DNA of 46,481 nt from the NCBI GenBank assembly GCA_049318625.1, contig JBMOGA010000028.1, positions 1-46,481 on the forward strand, in the 5' to 3' direction. Origin of the DNA: JBMOGA01 sp049318625 (GTDB lineage: Bacteria > Pseudomonadota > Alphaproteobacteria > Rhizobiales > Hyphomicrobiaceae). Within the stretch, counting starts at the first letter, position 1. Each line of letters starts with the position of its first letter. The notes beneath the pieces are model-generated. The model saw nothing but the letters and a program-made list of their open reading frames with translations, did not search any database and was not told the DNA's origin. Of this stretch, positions 8,459 through 16,952 are shown piece after piece. The translations under genes and the position numbers were made by a program.

Positions 8459-8788
8459 TCAGCTCGTCACCTTGCACCGCTGCCATGTCTGCGGCTGCGT
8501 GAAGCCCTTGCGCATCAAATGCATGGTTTCCTCGTTGAGCAGCCGCATCACGACTTCGGAGCCCGGATCCGGTTCGTTCGCGGGGGCCACGTAAGAGAAC
8601 CCGTGGCGGTCATAGTTGCCTTGCAGCACGCTGCCGCCCGGTGCCCGGATCGTCGGCCCGTTGATCGCCAGATTGCTGCTTGCGAAGCACCACTCCCCGT
8701 CGATGCGGTCGGCACGCGCCGCCGTGACCAGACCGGTCGACAACACCGCCGACAACGCTAGACGACGCACCCAGCCACCACACGACAT
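8459..8788 (-). CDS. Small secreted protein of unknown function
   Basis: The protein is 109 residues from the ATG at 8788, with a signal peptide of about 26 residues ending in TAARA. The mature part has a paired-looking Cys early (DGEWCF) and another near the end (WQRC), which could form a disulfide in the periplasm. I recognise no family. It is convergent with puuD, with 18 bases between the stop codons, and is followed on the same strand by no gene until the uraD unit, so it may be a single-gene transcript. An in-frame upstream start (8857) would bury the signal peptide, so it was not used. Confidence 0.7.
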   Translation of the reverse strand: MSCGGWVRRLALSAVLSTGLVTAARADRIDGEWCFASSNLAINGPTIRAPGGSVLQGNYDRHGFSYVAPANEPDPGSEVVMRLLNEETMHLMRKGFTQPQTWQRCKVTS

Positions 8789-8878
8789 CACAAGCCTCTC
8801 GATCTGCACAGAGCGCGCGGGCAGTCGACCACGCCGCAAGCCGGCCGGCAAGACCACACCGCGCGTCAGCCCGATCGC

Positions 8879-9868
8879 CTACTGTGCTTCCGGAAACAGC
8901 AGATCCTTCGCGCTCGACGGCTTGTTCTTCATGTTGCCGGTGCGAGCCATGAACTGGACCATCGGTTCGATCGCCGAAACTTTCGTCGTGAACTGGTGCT
9001 CCTTGTCATTGAGCAGCTCGAGGATTTCCTCGACCGGAGTTTTCTCTTTCGACACCCGCAGATAGATGTCCGCAGCCAGCTTCTTGTCCGCGTTGACGAT
9101 GGTGGTCGCCTCGGCAAGCGCGTCGAGATAGGCCTTGTAGAGTTTCGGGTTCTCGGAGCGGAACTTCGCCGTTGTCGCGACGACGTTGAACGAGAACGCC
9201 CCGCCGAGAATATCCGTCGAGGTCATCAATCGCCGCACTCCGGGTGTTTTGGCCTGCCGCTGCTGGAACGGGACCGAGGAAAAGTTGGCGGTGACGTCCT
9301 TGTTGCCGGTGATCATTGCGATCGTTGCGTCGGGATGGCGCATGCTGACGGTCAGCGGATCGAGCTTGGTATGGTTGCCAGCCCCCCACTGCTTCTCTGC
9401 CGCCATCTGCAGCAGAATGGCCTGATTGGAGACACGAACCGCGGGCACCGCGATCTTGTGGCCATCCTTGAAGTCCGCGAGCGTCTTGATCTCGTCGCGG
9501 ACCATGAGCGCGAGCGGCATCGAATTGAGACCGGCAGCGCCCTTGACGTCCATGTTCCCCTTGGTGCGGTCCCAGATGGTGACCAGACCCGGCACGCCGA
9601 GCGACACGAAGTCGACATTGCCCGAGATCAGCGCGTCGTTCATCACATCGGACGAGCGGAACTGATTCCATTCGACCGTTATGTCGCCGAGCCCGGCCGC
9701 TTTGGCATGCTTCTCGACGAGCTTCTGCTCCTGCATGATCATGTATTGGACGTAGCCGAGGCCGTACTGCATGGCAGCTCTCAGCGTCGTCGCTTCGGCG
9801 TGCGCGGCCGGGCCCTGTAGCGTGCCGGCAGCGACCAGTCCCAGCGCAACCACGAGCGTACGGATCAT
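8879..9868 (-). CDS. ABC transporter substrate-binding protein, second NMT1-type system
   Basis: The protein is 329 residues from the ATG at 9868, preceded by a strong AGGAGG ribosome-binding site. Residues 1-24 are a signal peptide (VAAGTLQGPAAHA). The mature protein has the NMT1/SsuA-like fold, with AAMQYGLGYVQYMIMQEQ near the N-terminus. It is the last gene of a minus-strand ATPase-permease-binding protein set, whereas the first transporter in this window has its binding protein first. The ligand is unknown. The location directly opposite the sigma-54-driven urea operon suggests a nitrogen compound, but this is weak inference. Confidence 0.9.
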   Translation of the reverse strand: MIRTLVVALGLVAAGTLQGPAAHAEATTLRAAMQYGLGYVQYMIMQEQKLVEKHAKAAGLGDITVEWNQFRSSDVMNDALISGNVDFVSLGVPGLVTIWDRTKGNMDVKGAAGLNSMPLALMVRDEIKTLADFKDGHKIAVPAVRVSNQAILLQMAAEKQWGAGNHTKLDPLTVSMRHPDATIAMITGNKDVTANFSSVPFQQRQAKTPGVRRLMTSTDILGGAFSFNVVATTAKFRSENPKLYKAYLDALAEATTIVNADKKLAADIYLRVSKEKTPVEEILELLNDKEHQFTTKVSAIEPMVQFMARTGNMKNKPSSAKDLLFPEAQ

Positions 9869-9900
9869 TGCGTTCCTCCTCGATTGTTTATTGCCGTTTT

Positions 9901-10791
9901 TCAGCTTTGCATGCCCCATTTACGCACCGTTTTCATCTCGACGTTGCGGAAAACGAGGTTCTCAATGACGAGACCGATCAGGATGACCGTGAACAGGCCG
10001 GCGAACACGTTGGGAATGTCGAGCTGGTTCTTGGATTCGAAAATGAACCAGCCGAGGCCGCCCTTGCCGGACGAGGCGCCGAACACGAGTTCGGCCGCGA
10101 TCAGCGTCCGCCAGGCGAAGGCCCAGCCGATCTTGAGGCCGGTGAGAATAGACGGGAAAGCCGCGGGGATCAGGATTTGCAAGATGAAACGCGTCCCCGT
10201 CAGTCCATAGTTCCGACCGACCATGCGCAGCGTGTTCGATACGCCCTTGAAGCCTGAATGGGTATTGAGCGCCACGGCCCAGAGCACCGAGTGTACGAGC
10301 ACGAAAATGATGCTCTTCTCCCCCAGTCCGAACCAGATCAGCGCGAGTGGCAGAAGCGCGATGGCCGGTAGCGGATTGAACATCGCGGTGAGAGACTCGA
10401 GCAGATCGTTGCCGATCCGCGTCAGCATCGCCAGCGTCGTCAAGACAAGGGCAAGCCCCAGCCCCAGTGCGTAGCCCTGCAACAGCAGCTTGATCGAATT
10501 GTAGGCCTTACCCGGCAACTCGCCGGACCCGATCGCCAGCCCGAAGGCCTGGATCGTGGCCCCGAACGTCGGCACCAGCAGTTCGTTGTTGAGGTGGCGC
10601 GCATAAAGTTCCCAGATGAGCGCCAGCACCGTGAGCAGGAACGTCTTGCGCAACGCCGCGTTGTTGTAAGCCTTCTCCCAGACCGTCAGCGGCTTCTCGA
10701 CCACTCCGAACGTGGTCTCGAGCGCCGTATCGCGCACATACTCCGCGCGGACCGGCGGCGTGCGGCCGGCTGCGACGCCGCTCTCACTCAT
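9901..10791 (-). CDS. ABC transporter permease, second NMT1-type system
   Basis: The protein is 296 residues from the ATG at 10791. After a cytoplasmic N-terminal extension of about 45 residues come roughly six membrane helices and an EAA-type loop (MVGRNYGLTGTRFILQILIP). It belongs to the SsuC/TauC/NrtB-like permeases. Its start overlaps the ATPase stop by eight bases, which indicates translational coupling. The N-terminal extension is longer than in the first transporter's permease in this window. An earlier ATG (10821) would lengthen it further and lies inside the ATPase gene, so it is less likely. Confidence 0.9.
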   Translation of the reverse strand: MSESGVAAGRTPPVRAEYVRDTALETTFGVVEKPLTVWEKAYNNAALRKTFLLTVLALIWELYARHLNNELLVPTFGATIQAFGLAIGSGELPGKAYNSIKLLLQGYALGLGLALVLTTLAMLTRIGNDLLESLTAMFNPLPAIALLPLALIWFGLGEKSIIFVLVHSVLWAVALNTHSGFKGVSNTLRMVGRNYGLTGTRFILQILIPAAFPSILTGLKIGWAFAWRTLIAAELVFGASSGKGGLGWFIFESKNQLDIPNVFAGLFTVILIGLVIENLVFRNVEMKTVRKWGMQS

Positions 10792-11587
10792 GGTTCGGCG
10801 CTCCGGTGTCCTCGACGGCATCGGCGAACAGCATCCGATGGATGGAGTCCGACAGCTTCGTACCCGTTGCCGGATCGGCCCGGTCGTCGCCGTCGCTGTT
10901 GAGTTCGGCCTTCACTTGGCCCGGATGCGGAGACATAAGGAGGATCCTGTTTCCGATGCGCACCGCTTCCGGGATCGAGTGGGTGACGAACAACACCGTG
11001 AAGCGCGTGTCGTCCCACAATTGCAGCAGTTCGTCCTGCATCTTCCGGCGCGTCAGCGCGTCGAGCGCGGCGAACGGCTCGTCCATCAACAGGATGGCGG
11101 GCTCCATCGCCATGGCGCGGGCGATGGCCACCCTCTGCTTCATGCCGCCCGACAGCATGTGGGGATAGCTGTCCGCGAACTTGGTGAGGTTGACCTTGGC
11201 GATGTAGTCCATAGCCCGCTCTTCAGCGGCCTTGCCCGTCAGGGTGCCGGATGCTTCCAGCGCGAACACGACGTTGCGCTTGACCGTTTTCCAGGGCAGC
11301 AGCTGATCGAATTCCTGGAACACCATGCAACGGTCCGGGCCGGGCCGACGGATGATCTGCCCCTTAAGACGGATCTCGCCCTCGGTCGGCGCCATATAGC
11401 CGCCGACCGCTTTGAGCAGCGTCGACTTCCCGCATCCCGATGGACCGAGCAACACGAAGCGATCGGACTGGAAGACGTCGAAGCCCACGCGATACGTGGC
11501 GGTGACCAGATGTTCGGCGGTCTTGTATTGGAGTGTCACACCGCGCACGGACAGCAAAGCCGTGGCGGCCTTGGCGGCCGCGTCCAA
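10784..11587 (-). CDS. ABC transporter ATP-binding protein, second NMT1-type system
   Basis: The protein is 267 residues. It has Walker A GPSGCGKST, signature LSGGMKQR, Walker B ILLMDEPFAALD and the H-loop VTHS. The start appears to be a TTG at 11587, seven bases after AGGGAGGA; no ATG fits that frame nearby. It is the first gene of the set and would be transcribed divergently from urtA across a 374-base region. Both SsuB-type ATPases in this window use TTG starts. Confidence 0.9.
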   Translation of the reverse strand: MDAAAKAATALLSVRGVTLQYKTAEHLVTATYRVGFDVFQSDRFVLLGPSGCGKSTLLKAVGGYMAPTEGEIRLKGQIIRRPGPDRCMVFQEFDQLLPWKTVKRNVVFALEASGTLTGKAAEERAMDYIAKVNLTKFADSYPHMLSGGMKQRVAIARAMAMEPAILLMDEPFAALDALTRRKMQDELLQLWDDTRFTVLFVTHSIPEAVRIGNRILLMSPHPGQVKAELNSDGDDRADPATGTKLSDSIHRMLFADAVEDTGAPNHE

Positions 11588-11961
11588 CAGGTGATCCTCC
11601 CTGGAGCCGGGCGTTCATGGCACCCGTACTTTTGTCGTAGTGGACGTTAGACCCTGGCAGCCGGATCGTCAAAGCCGGTCCGCCCGCGACCGCCAGCGGG
11701 GGGGCACCCGCGTGATGAACCGCCCGATCTGCTCAAATTTTAATCTTGGAAGCGCGACAGCACAAAATTACGTCAACCACTGCTAGCGTTTGCGGCAAGC
11801 TCCCACGTCGGACCCGTCGAACACGTGAGGTTCGGAGCCCAAGAGCCGAGAAATAAGGCAATCTGATCAAGGACATGTGAACCATTCGGGACGTGGTCGC
11901 CCGAACTGGCACGGCTGTTGCGATGCAGCATGCGGGTGGCAATTGCCCCATGGAGGACTGA
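11588..11961. promoter_or_regulatory. Divergent control region between the second ABC transporter and urtA
   Basis: The 374 bases between start codons hold a strong sigma-54 promoter facing urtA (listed separately). An IHF-like sequence, ATCAAGGACATG (11866-11877), lies about 30 bases upstream of the -24 element, where a bending protein would help an enhancer-bound activator reach the polymerase. I found no clear NtrC site pair. The stretch 11735-11775 is AT-rich compared with its surroundings. I see no convincing promoter for the minus-strand transporter. Confidence 0.55.
11907..11921 (+). promoter_or_regulatory. Sigma-54 (RpoN) promoter for the urt-ure operon
   Basis: TGGCAC (11907-11912), five bases, then TTGC (11918-11921) matches the TGGCAC-N5-TTGC consensus. 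The invariant GG (11908-11909) and GC (11920-11921) have the required ten bases between them. Transcription would start near 11933, leaving a leader of about 30 bases before the urtA ATG at 11962. Sigma-54 promoters need an enhancer-binding activator. For urea uptake under nitrogen limitation, NtrC is the expected one. Confidence 0.85.
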
Positions 11962-13245
11962 ATGTCGATTACCAGACGCGGGATGCTGGCTGGAGCGTCC
12001 ATGATTGCGGCCCTGTCGCTTGGCGCCTCGGTCGCGCTTGCACAGGAAACGATCAAGGTCGGCGTGCTCCACTCGCTCTCGGGCACCATGGCCATCAGCG
12101 AGACGACCCTGAAGGACGTCATGCTGATGCTCATCGAGGAGCAGAACAAGAAGGGCGGTCTGCTCGGCAAGAAGCTCGAGGCGGTCGTTGTCGACCCGGC
12201 GTCCAACTGGCCGCTGTTTGCCGAGAAGGCCCGCGAGCTGATCTCGCAGAAGAAGGTCTCGGCCGTGTTCGGCTGCTGGACCAGCGTGTCGCGCAAGTCC
12301 GTTCTGCCGGTCTTCAAGGAACTCAACTCGATCCTGTTCTACCCCGTCCAGTACGAGGGCGAGGAGAGCGAGCGCAACGTGTTCTACACCGGCGCCGCGC
12401 CGAACCAGCAGGCCATCCCGGCCGTCGACTACCTGATGTCGAAGGACGGCGGCGAAGTGAAGCGTTGGGTGCTCGCGGGCACCGACTACGTCTATCCGCG
12501 CACCACCAACAAAATCCTCGAGGCGTACCTGAAAGCCAAGGGCGTCGCCGCCGAGGACATCATGATCAACTATACGCCGTTCGGACATTCCGACTGGCAG
12601 ACCATCGTCGCCGAGGTCAAGAAGTTCGGCTCGGCCGGCAAGAAGACCGCCGTCGTGTCGACCATCAACGGCGATGCCAACGTTCCCTTCTACAAGGAGC
12701 TGTCCAACCAGGGCATCAAGGCGACCGACATCCCGGTCGTCGCGTTCTCGGTCGGTGAGGAAGAACTCGCGGGCGTTGACACCAAGAACCTCGTCGGCCA
12801 TCTCGCCGCGTGGAACTACTTCATGTCGGTGAAGGACCCCAAGAACGCCGAGTTCATCGCGAAGTGGAAGGAGTTCACCAAGAACCCGAAGCGCGTGACC
12901 AACGATCCCATGGAAGCGCACGTCGTCGGCTTCGAGATGTGGGTGAAGGCCGTCCAGAAGGCCGGCACGGTCGACGCCGACAAGGTGATCGACGCGCTGC
13001 CCGGCATCGAAGCTCCGAACCTGACCGGCGGCGTCTCCAAGATGCTCCCGAACCATCACATCACCAAGCCGGTGATGATCGGCGAGATCCGCGCCGACGG
13101 CCAGTTCGATGTCGTCTGGCAGACCAAGGGTCTCGTCCCGGGTGACGCCTGGTCGGACTTCCTCGATGGCTCGAAGGACCTCGAGGCCGATTGGGTTGGC
13201 AAGAAGTGCGGCAACTTCAATACCAAGACCGGCAAGTGCGGTTGA
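11962..13245 (+). CDS. urtA: Urea ABC transporter substrate-binding protein UrtA
   Basis: The protein is 427 residues. The N-terminus carries a signal peptide with a twin-arginine-like start (TRRGMLAG) ending near ALA at residue 27. The mature part is a Leu/Ile/Val-binding-type (type I) periplasmic protein with the hallmarks of UrtA: VGVLHSLSGTMAISE near the start, FGCWTSVSRKSVLPVFKE and LNSILFYPVQYEGEE. It captures urea in the periplasm for UrtBCDE. It is the first gene behind the sigma-54 promoter. A stem-loop follows it before urtB, which would favour more UrtA than downstream products. Confidence 0.96.
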   Translation: MSITRRGMLAGASMIAALSLGASVALAQETIKVGVLHSLSGTMAISETTLKDVMLMLIEEQNKKGGLLGKKLEAVVVDPASNWPLFAEKARELISQKKVSAVFGCWTSVSRKSVLPVFKELNSILFYPVQYEGEESERNVFYTGAAPNQQAIPAVDYLMSKDGGEVKRWVLAGTDYVYPRTTNKILEAYLKAKGVAAEDIMINYTPFGHSDWQTIVAEVKKFGSAGKKTAVVSTINGDANVPFYKELSNQGIKATDIPVVAFSVGEEELAGVDTKNLVGHLAAWNYFMSVKDPKNAEFIAKWKEFTKNPKRVTNDPMEAHVVGFEMWVKAVQKAGTVDADKVIDALPGIEAPNLTGGVSKMLPNHHITKPVMIGEIRADGQFDVVWQTKGLVPGDAWSDFLDGSKDLEADWVGKKCGNFNTKTGKCG

Positions 13246-13286
13246 GGATGCTCCATCCGTTTTCTGACGGATAGACCACGAAAACC

Positions 13287-13321
13287 AGGAGATCGGCCCC
13301 GGCAGCCGGGACCGGTCTCCT
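13287..13321 (+). other. Stem-loop between urtA and urtB
   Basis: AGGAGA (13287-13292) pairs with TCTCCT (13316-13321), and inside it CGG/CCG and CCCGG/CCGGG pair around a CAG loop with one mismatch. There is no run of T after it, so it is not a standard intrinsic terminator. It is well placed to protect the urtA mRNA 3' end or to attenuate read-through, as often seen after binding-protein genes. A smaller hairpin (ATCCGT/ACGGAT) lies just upstream. Confidence 0.6.
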
Positions 13322-13391
13322 GCCACGAACGACCCGGACTGCAACCCGCGGCGCCAAGCGGGCCGAATTGATAACGAGGGAACCCTCAGCG

Positions 13392-15005
13392 ATGCCTGCT
13401 CGTGCCCAGCGCGCCTGGATCATTGCCGTGATGTTCGGCATGCTGTCGCTGATTGCGCCGATCGCACAGGCGGCCGATGGCCTCGATGGTGCCCTGGAAA
13501 AGCTCGCTGCCGACAATTTCACAGACACGGCCAAGGCGATCGAAGAGATAGCGAAGTCGGGCGCGACGCAGGCCGCCGATATCCTGACCGCCATGGCCGA
13601 CCGCAAGCTGATGACCTCGGCCGACGGCAAGCTGATCTATTACCCGGGGCCGGGCACCCAGATCATCGACGCACGGACCGGCAAACCGATGGCCGCGCCG
13701 CCAGCCGGCGGCAATGCGGTGCGCATCAACAACCGCCTGCGCGGCATGATCGAGGCGACGATCGGCGGCCTGACGCTGCAGTCGCCGGACCGCCAGAAGC
13801 GCCTCGACGCGGCGGAGTCGGTGTTCCGATCGCGGGACGCGAGCAAGCTCGCCGCCGTCGACGCCGCGCTCGCCAAGGAGGCCGACCCCGCCGTCCTCAC
13901 CGCGCTCACCTCGGCCAAGGCGGCCATTCTTTTGATGCAGCCGGACACCCCGGAAAGCGGTCTCATCACCTCCATCCAGAAGCTGCGCGACCGCGGCGAT
14001 CGCGAGGCGCTCTCCGTCCTGAAATCCTTCCCCGTGGCGAGCCGGCCGAGCCTGAAGCCGATGGTCGACCAGTCGATCACTGCCATCGAAGGCAATCTCG
14101 CGCTGTGGGGGATCGCCCAGAACCTGTGGTACGGCCTCTCGCTCGGCTCGGTGCTGCTGCTCGCCGCCATCGGCCTCGCCATCACATTCGGTGTGATGGG
14201 CGTGATCAACATGGCTCATGGCGAAATGGTGATGCTCGGCGCCTACACGACGTTCGTCGTACAGGAGGTGATCCGCACCAGCATGCCGGGGCTGTTCGGC
14301 TACTCGCTCGCCATCGCCATCCCGCTGGCCTTCCTGTTCGCCGGTCTTGTCGGCATCGCCATCGAGCGCGGCATCATCCGCCTGCTCTATGGCCGGCCGC
14401 TCGAGACACTGCTCGCGACCTGGGGCGTGAGCCTCATCCTGCAGCAGGCGGTGCGCACCACCTTCGGCCCGACCAACCGCGAGGTCGGGGCACCCGACTT
14501 CATGACGGGAACGTTCAAGATCGGCGAACTGGCGATCACCTGGAACCGGCTTTTCATCATCCTGTTCGCGATCCTCATCTTCGCCTCGCTGCTGGCCGCC
14601 ATGCGCTACACGAGCTTCGGCCTGCAGATGCGGGCAGTGACACAGAACCGCCGCATGGCCGCCGCCATGGGCATCCGCACCGGCTGGGTCGACGCGCTGA
14701 CGTTCGGCCTCGGCTCTGGCATCGCGGGGCTCGCCGGCGTGGCGCTGTCGCAGATCGACAACGTCTCCCCCAATCTCGGGCAGGGCTACATCATCGACAG
14801 CTTCCTGGTCGTGGTGTTCGGGGGCGTCGGCAATCTCTGGGGCACGCTGGTCGGCGCGCTGTCACTCGGCATCGCAAACAAGATCCTCGAACCCTATGCC
14901 GGCGCCGTGCTCGGCAAGATCCTGCTGCTCGTGCTCATCATCCTGTTCATCCAGCGCCGGCCGCGTGGCCTGTTCGCGCTCAAGGGAAGGGCCGTCGAGG
15001 CATGA
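13392..15005 (+). CDS. urtB: Urea ABC transporter permease UrtB
   Basis: The protein is 537 residues from the ATG at 13392. Residues 1-27 are a signal peptide (ending IAQA), and residues 28-230 form the large periplasmic domain that distinguishes UrtB from ordinary LivH permeases. Residues 235-535 are a LivH-type membrane domain (for example GVMGVINMAHGEMVMLGAY). UrtB and UrtC together form the membrane channel for urea. Its stop codon overlaps the urtC start (ATGA at 15002-15005). An in-frame TTG 24 bases upstream is a weaker start because it precedes the apparent ribosome-binding sequence (CGAGGGA). Confidence 0.95.
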   Translation: MPARAQRAWIIAVMFGMLSLIAPIAQAADGLDGALEKLAADNFTDTAKAIEEIAKSGATQAADILTAMADRKLMTSADGKLIYYPGPGTQIIDARTGKPMAAPPAGGNAVRINNRLRGMIEATIGGLTLQSPDRQKRLDAAESVFRSRDASKLAAVDAALAKEADPAVLTALTSAKAAILLMQPDTPESGLITSIQKLRDRGDREALSVLKSFPVASRPSLKPMVDQSITAIEGNLALWGIAQNLWYGLSLGSVLLLAAIGLAITFGVMGVINMAHGEMVMLGAYTTFVVQEVIRTSMPGLFGYSLAIAIPLAFLFAGLVGIAIERGIIRLLYGRPLETLLATWGVSLILQQAVRTTFGPTNREVGAPDFMTGTFKIGELAITWNRLFIILFAILIFASLLAAMRYTSFGLQMRAVTQNRRMAAAMGIRTGWVDALTFGLGSGIAGLAGVALSQIDNVSPNLGQGYIIDSFLVVVFGGVGNLWGTLVGALSLGIANKILEPYAGAVLGKILLLVLIILFIQRRPRGLFALKGRAVEA

Positions 15006-16138
15006 TCATGCGCGCGCTCCTCGCCGACGATCGCCGCGGCCAGATCTTCGTCGGGCTCCTGCTTCTGCTCGCGATCGTCGTCCCCGTCCTCCATCTCGCG
15101 CTGCCGCCGTCCTCGCCCTTCCACGTCTCGACCACGACGGTGGCGCTACTCGGCAAGTATCTTTGCTTCGCCCTGCTCGCCCTCTCGCTCGATCTGATCT
15201 GGGGTTATGTGGGCATCCTGTCGCTCGGCCACGGCGCCTTTTTCGCGCTCGGCGGTTACGCGATGGGCATGTACATGATGCGCCAGATCGGCACGCGCGG
15301 CGTGTACGCCCATCCGACCCTGCCGGATTTCATGGTGTTCCTGAACTGGAAGGAGTTGCCCTGGTACTGGCAGGGCTTCGACATGTTCCCGTTCGCCGCC
15401 CTGATGGTGCTCCTGGTGCCGGGCGCCCTCGCCTTCGTGTTCGGATGGTTCGCGTTCCGCAGCCGCGTCACCGGCGTCTATCTGTCGATCATCACCCAGA
15501 TGCTGACCTATGCGCTTTGGCTGTCGTTCTTCCGCAACGACATGGGCTTCGGCGGCAACAACGGGCTTACCGACTTCAAGGACATCCTCGGCTACTCGGT
15601 CCAAGCTTCGGGCACGCGCGCCGTCCTGTTCGCGCTGTCGGCGCTGTCGCTGATCGCCGGCTACCTGATAGCCCGCTCGCTCACCGTATCCAAGCTCGGC
15701 AAGGTGCTGATCGCCATCCGCGACGCCGAGAGCCGCACCCGCTTCCTCGGCTATCCCGTCGACGTCTACAAGACCTTCGTGTTCACGATCTCCGCGATGA
15801 TGGCGGGGTTTGCCGGCGCCCTCTACGTTCCGCAGGTCGGCATCATCAATCCGAGCGAGTTCCACCCGGCGAACTCGATCGAGGTCGTCGTCTGGGTTGC
15901 GGTCGGCGGACGCGGCACGCTGGTCGGCGCGGCCCTCGGCGCGGTCGTGGTCAACTTCCTCAAGACCACGTTCACGACCGGCCTGCTGGCGCCCTACTGG
16001 CTGTTCCTGCTCGGCGGTTTGTTCATTCTCGTCACCGTCTTCATGCCGAAGGGCATCCTCGGCACCTTGAGCGATCTGCGCCGCCCGGCGCGGCGCAGGA
16101 AGGCGGCGGCCCCCACGGCCACGCAACCGGCGGAGTGA
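15002..16138 (+). CDS. urtC: Urea ABC transporter permease UrtC
   Basis: The protein is 378 residues with about nine or ten membrane helices and LivM-type features: LDLIWGYVGILSLGHGAFFALGG after the first helices and a C-terminal VAVGGRGTLVGAALGA segment. It pairs with UrtB to form the urea channel. The ATG at 15002 overlaps the urtB stop by four bases. A second ATG (15008) is close, so the exact start is uncertain by two residues. The basic C-terminal tail (RRPARRRKA) is probably cytoplasmic. UrtD begins four bases later. Confidence 0.95.
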   Translation: MIMRALLADDRRGQIFVGLLLLLAIVVPVLHLALPPSSPFHVSTTTVALLGKYLCFALLALSLDLIWGYVGILSLGHGAFFALGGYAMGMYMMRQIGTRGVYAHPTLPDFMVFLNWKELPWYWQGFDMFPFAALMVLLVPGALAFVFGWFAFRSRVTGVYLSIITQMLTYALWLSFFRNDMGFGGNNGLTDFKDILGYSVQASGTRAVLFALSALSLIAGYLIARSLTVSKLGKVLIAIRDAESRTRFLGYPVDVYKTFVFTISAMMAGFAGALYVPQVGIINPSEFHPANSIEVVVWVAVGGRGTLVGAALGAVVVNFLKTTFTTGLLAPYWLFLLGGLFILVTVFMPKGILGTLSDLRRPARRRKAAAPTATQPAE

Positions 16139-16142
16139 CGCG

Positions 16143-16919
16143 ATGAACTCCATTGTCCAGGCCGGCGAGACTGCGGTCGTCACCCAGAGCCTGCTCTATC
16201 TCGACGGTGTGAGCGTCAGCTTCGATGGATTCCGTGCCTTGAACAATCTGGCGCTCGACATCCGCCAGGGCGAGATGCGGGTCATCATCGGCCCGAACGG
16301 GGCCGGCAAGACCACCATGATGGACGTCATCACCGGCAAGACCCGGCCCGACACCGGCGAGGTCCTGTTCGACGGCGGCATCGACCTCACGGCCCTCGAC
16401 GAGGCGACCATCGCCAACCTCGGCATCGGCCGGAAGTTCCAGAAGCCGACCGTGTTCGAGAGCCAGACCGTCGAGGACAACATCCTGCTCGCGCTCAAGG
16501 CCGACCGGCGGGTTGTGAAAAACCTGCTGTGGGGGCGCCGCGCCGCGGAGCAGGACCGCATCGAGGAGATCCTGGCGACCATTCGCCTGTCGGCGCTGCG
16601 CGAGCACCTGGCCGGCAACCTGTCGCACGGCCAGAAGCAGTGGCTGGAGATCGGCATGCTGCTGGCCCAGGACCCCAAACTGCTGCTGGTCGACGAGCCG
16701 GTGGCCGGCATGACCGACGCCGAGACCGAGGCGACCGCCCAGTTGCTGCGGCGCATCGCCGAGACCCATTCCGTGATCGTGGTCGAGCACGACATGACCT
16801 TCGTCCGCGCGCTCGGCGCCCGCGTCACCTGCCTTCACGAGGGCTCCGTGCTCGCCGAGGGCAGCATCGACGACGTATCGGCGAACGAGCGCGTTATCGA
16901 GGTCTACCTTGGGCGCTGA
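16143..16919 (+). CDS. urtD: Urea ABC transporter ATP-binding protein UrtD
   Basis: The protein is 258 residues with Walker A GPNGAGKTT, a signature LSHGQKQ and Walker B LLLVDEPVAGM. The signature has His in place of the usual second Gly, which is normal for the LivG/UrtD branch. It is one of the two different ATPases that power urea import. The N-terminal 17 residues precede the domain and look unstructured. It starts four bases after urtC and ends 33 bases before urtE. Confidence 0.95.
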   Translation: MNSIVQAGETAVVTQSLLYLDGVSVSFDGFRALNNLALDIRQGEMRVIIGPNGAGKTTMMDVITGKTRPDTGEVLFDGGIDLTALDEATIANLGIGRKFQKPTVFESQTVEDNILLALKADRRVVKNLLWGRRAAEQDRIEEILATIRLSALREHLAGNLSHGQKQWLEIGMLLAQDPKLLLVDEPVAGMTDAETEATAQLLRRIAETHSVIVVEHDMTFVRALGARVTCLHEGSVLAEGSIDDVSANERVIEVYLGR

Positions 16920-16952
16920 GGCGATCGACATGCACACACAGGATACCGCCTC

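Noticed and set aside
11618..11623. A second TGGCAC motif near the start of the ABC ATPase gene
   Set aside because: No TTGC follows at the required distance, so it is not a sigma-54 promoter.
11773..13344. Long minus-strand reading frame of over 500 codons opposite urtA
   Set aside because: It is a high-GC shadow of urtA: the plus strand encodes a clear urea-binding protein with signal peptide and family motifs, while the minus frame has no recognisable domain.
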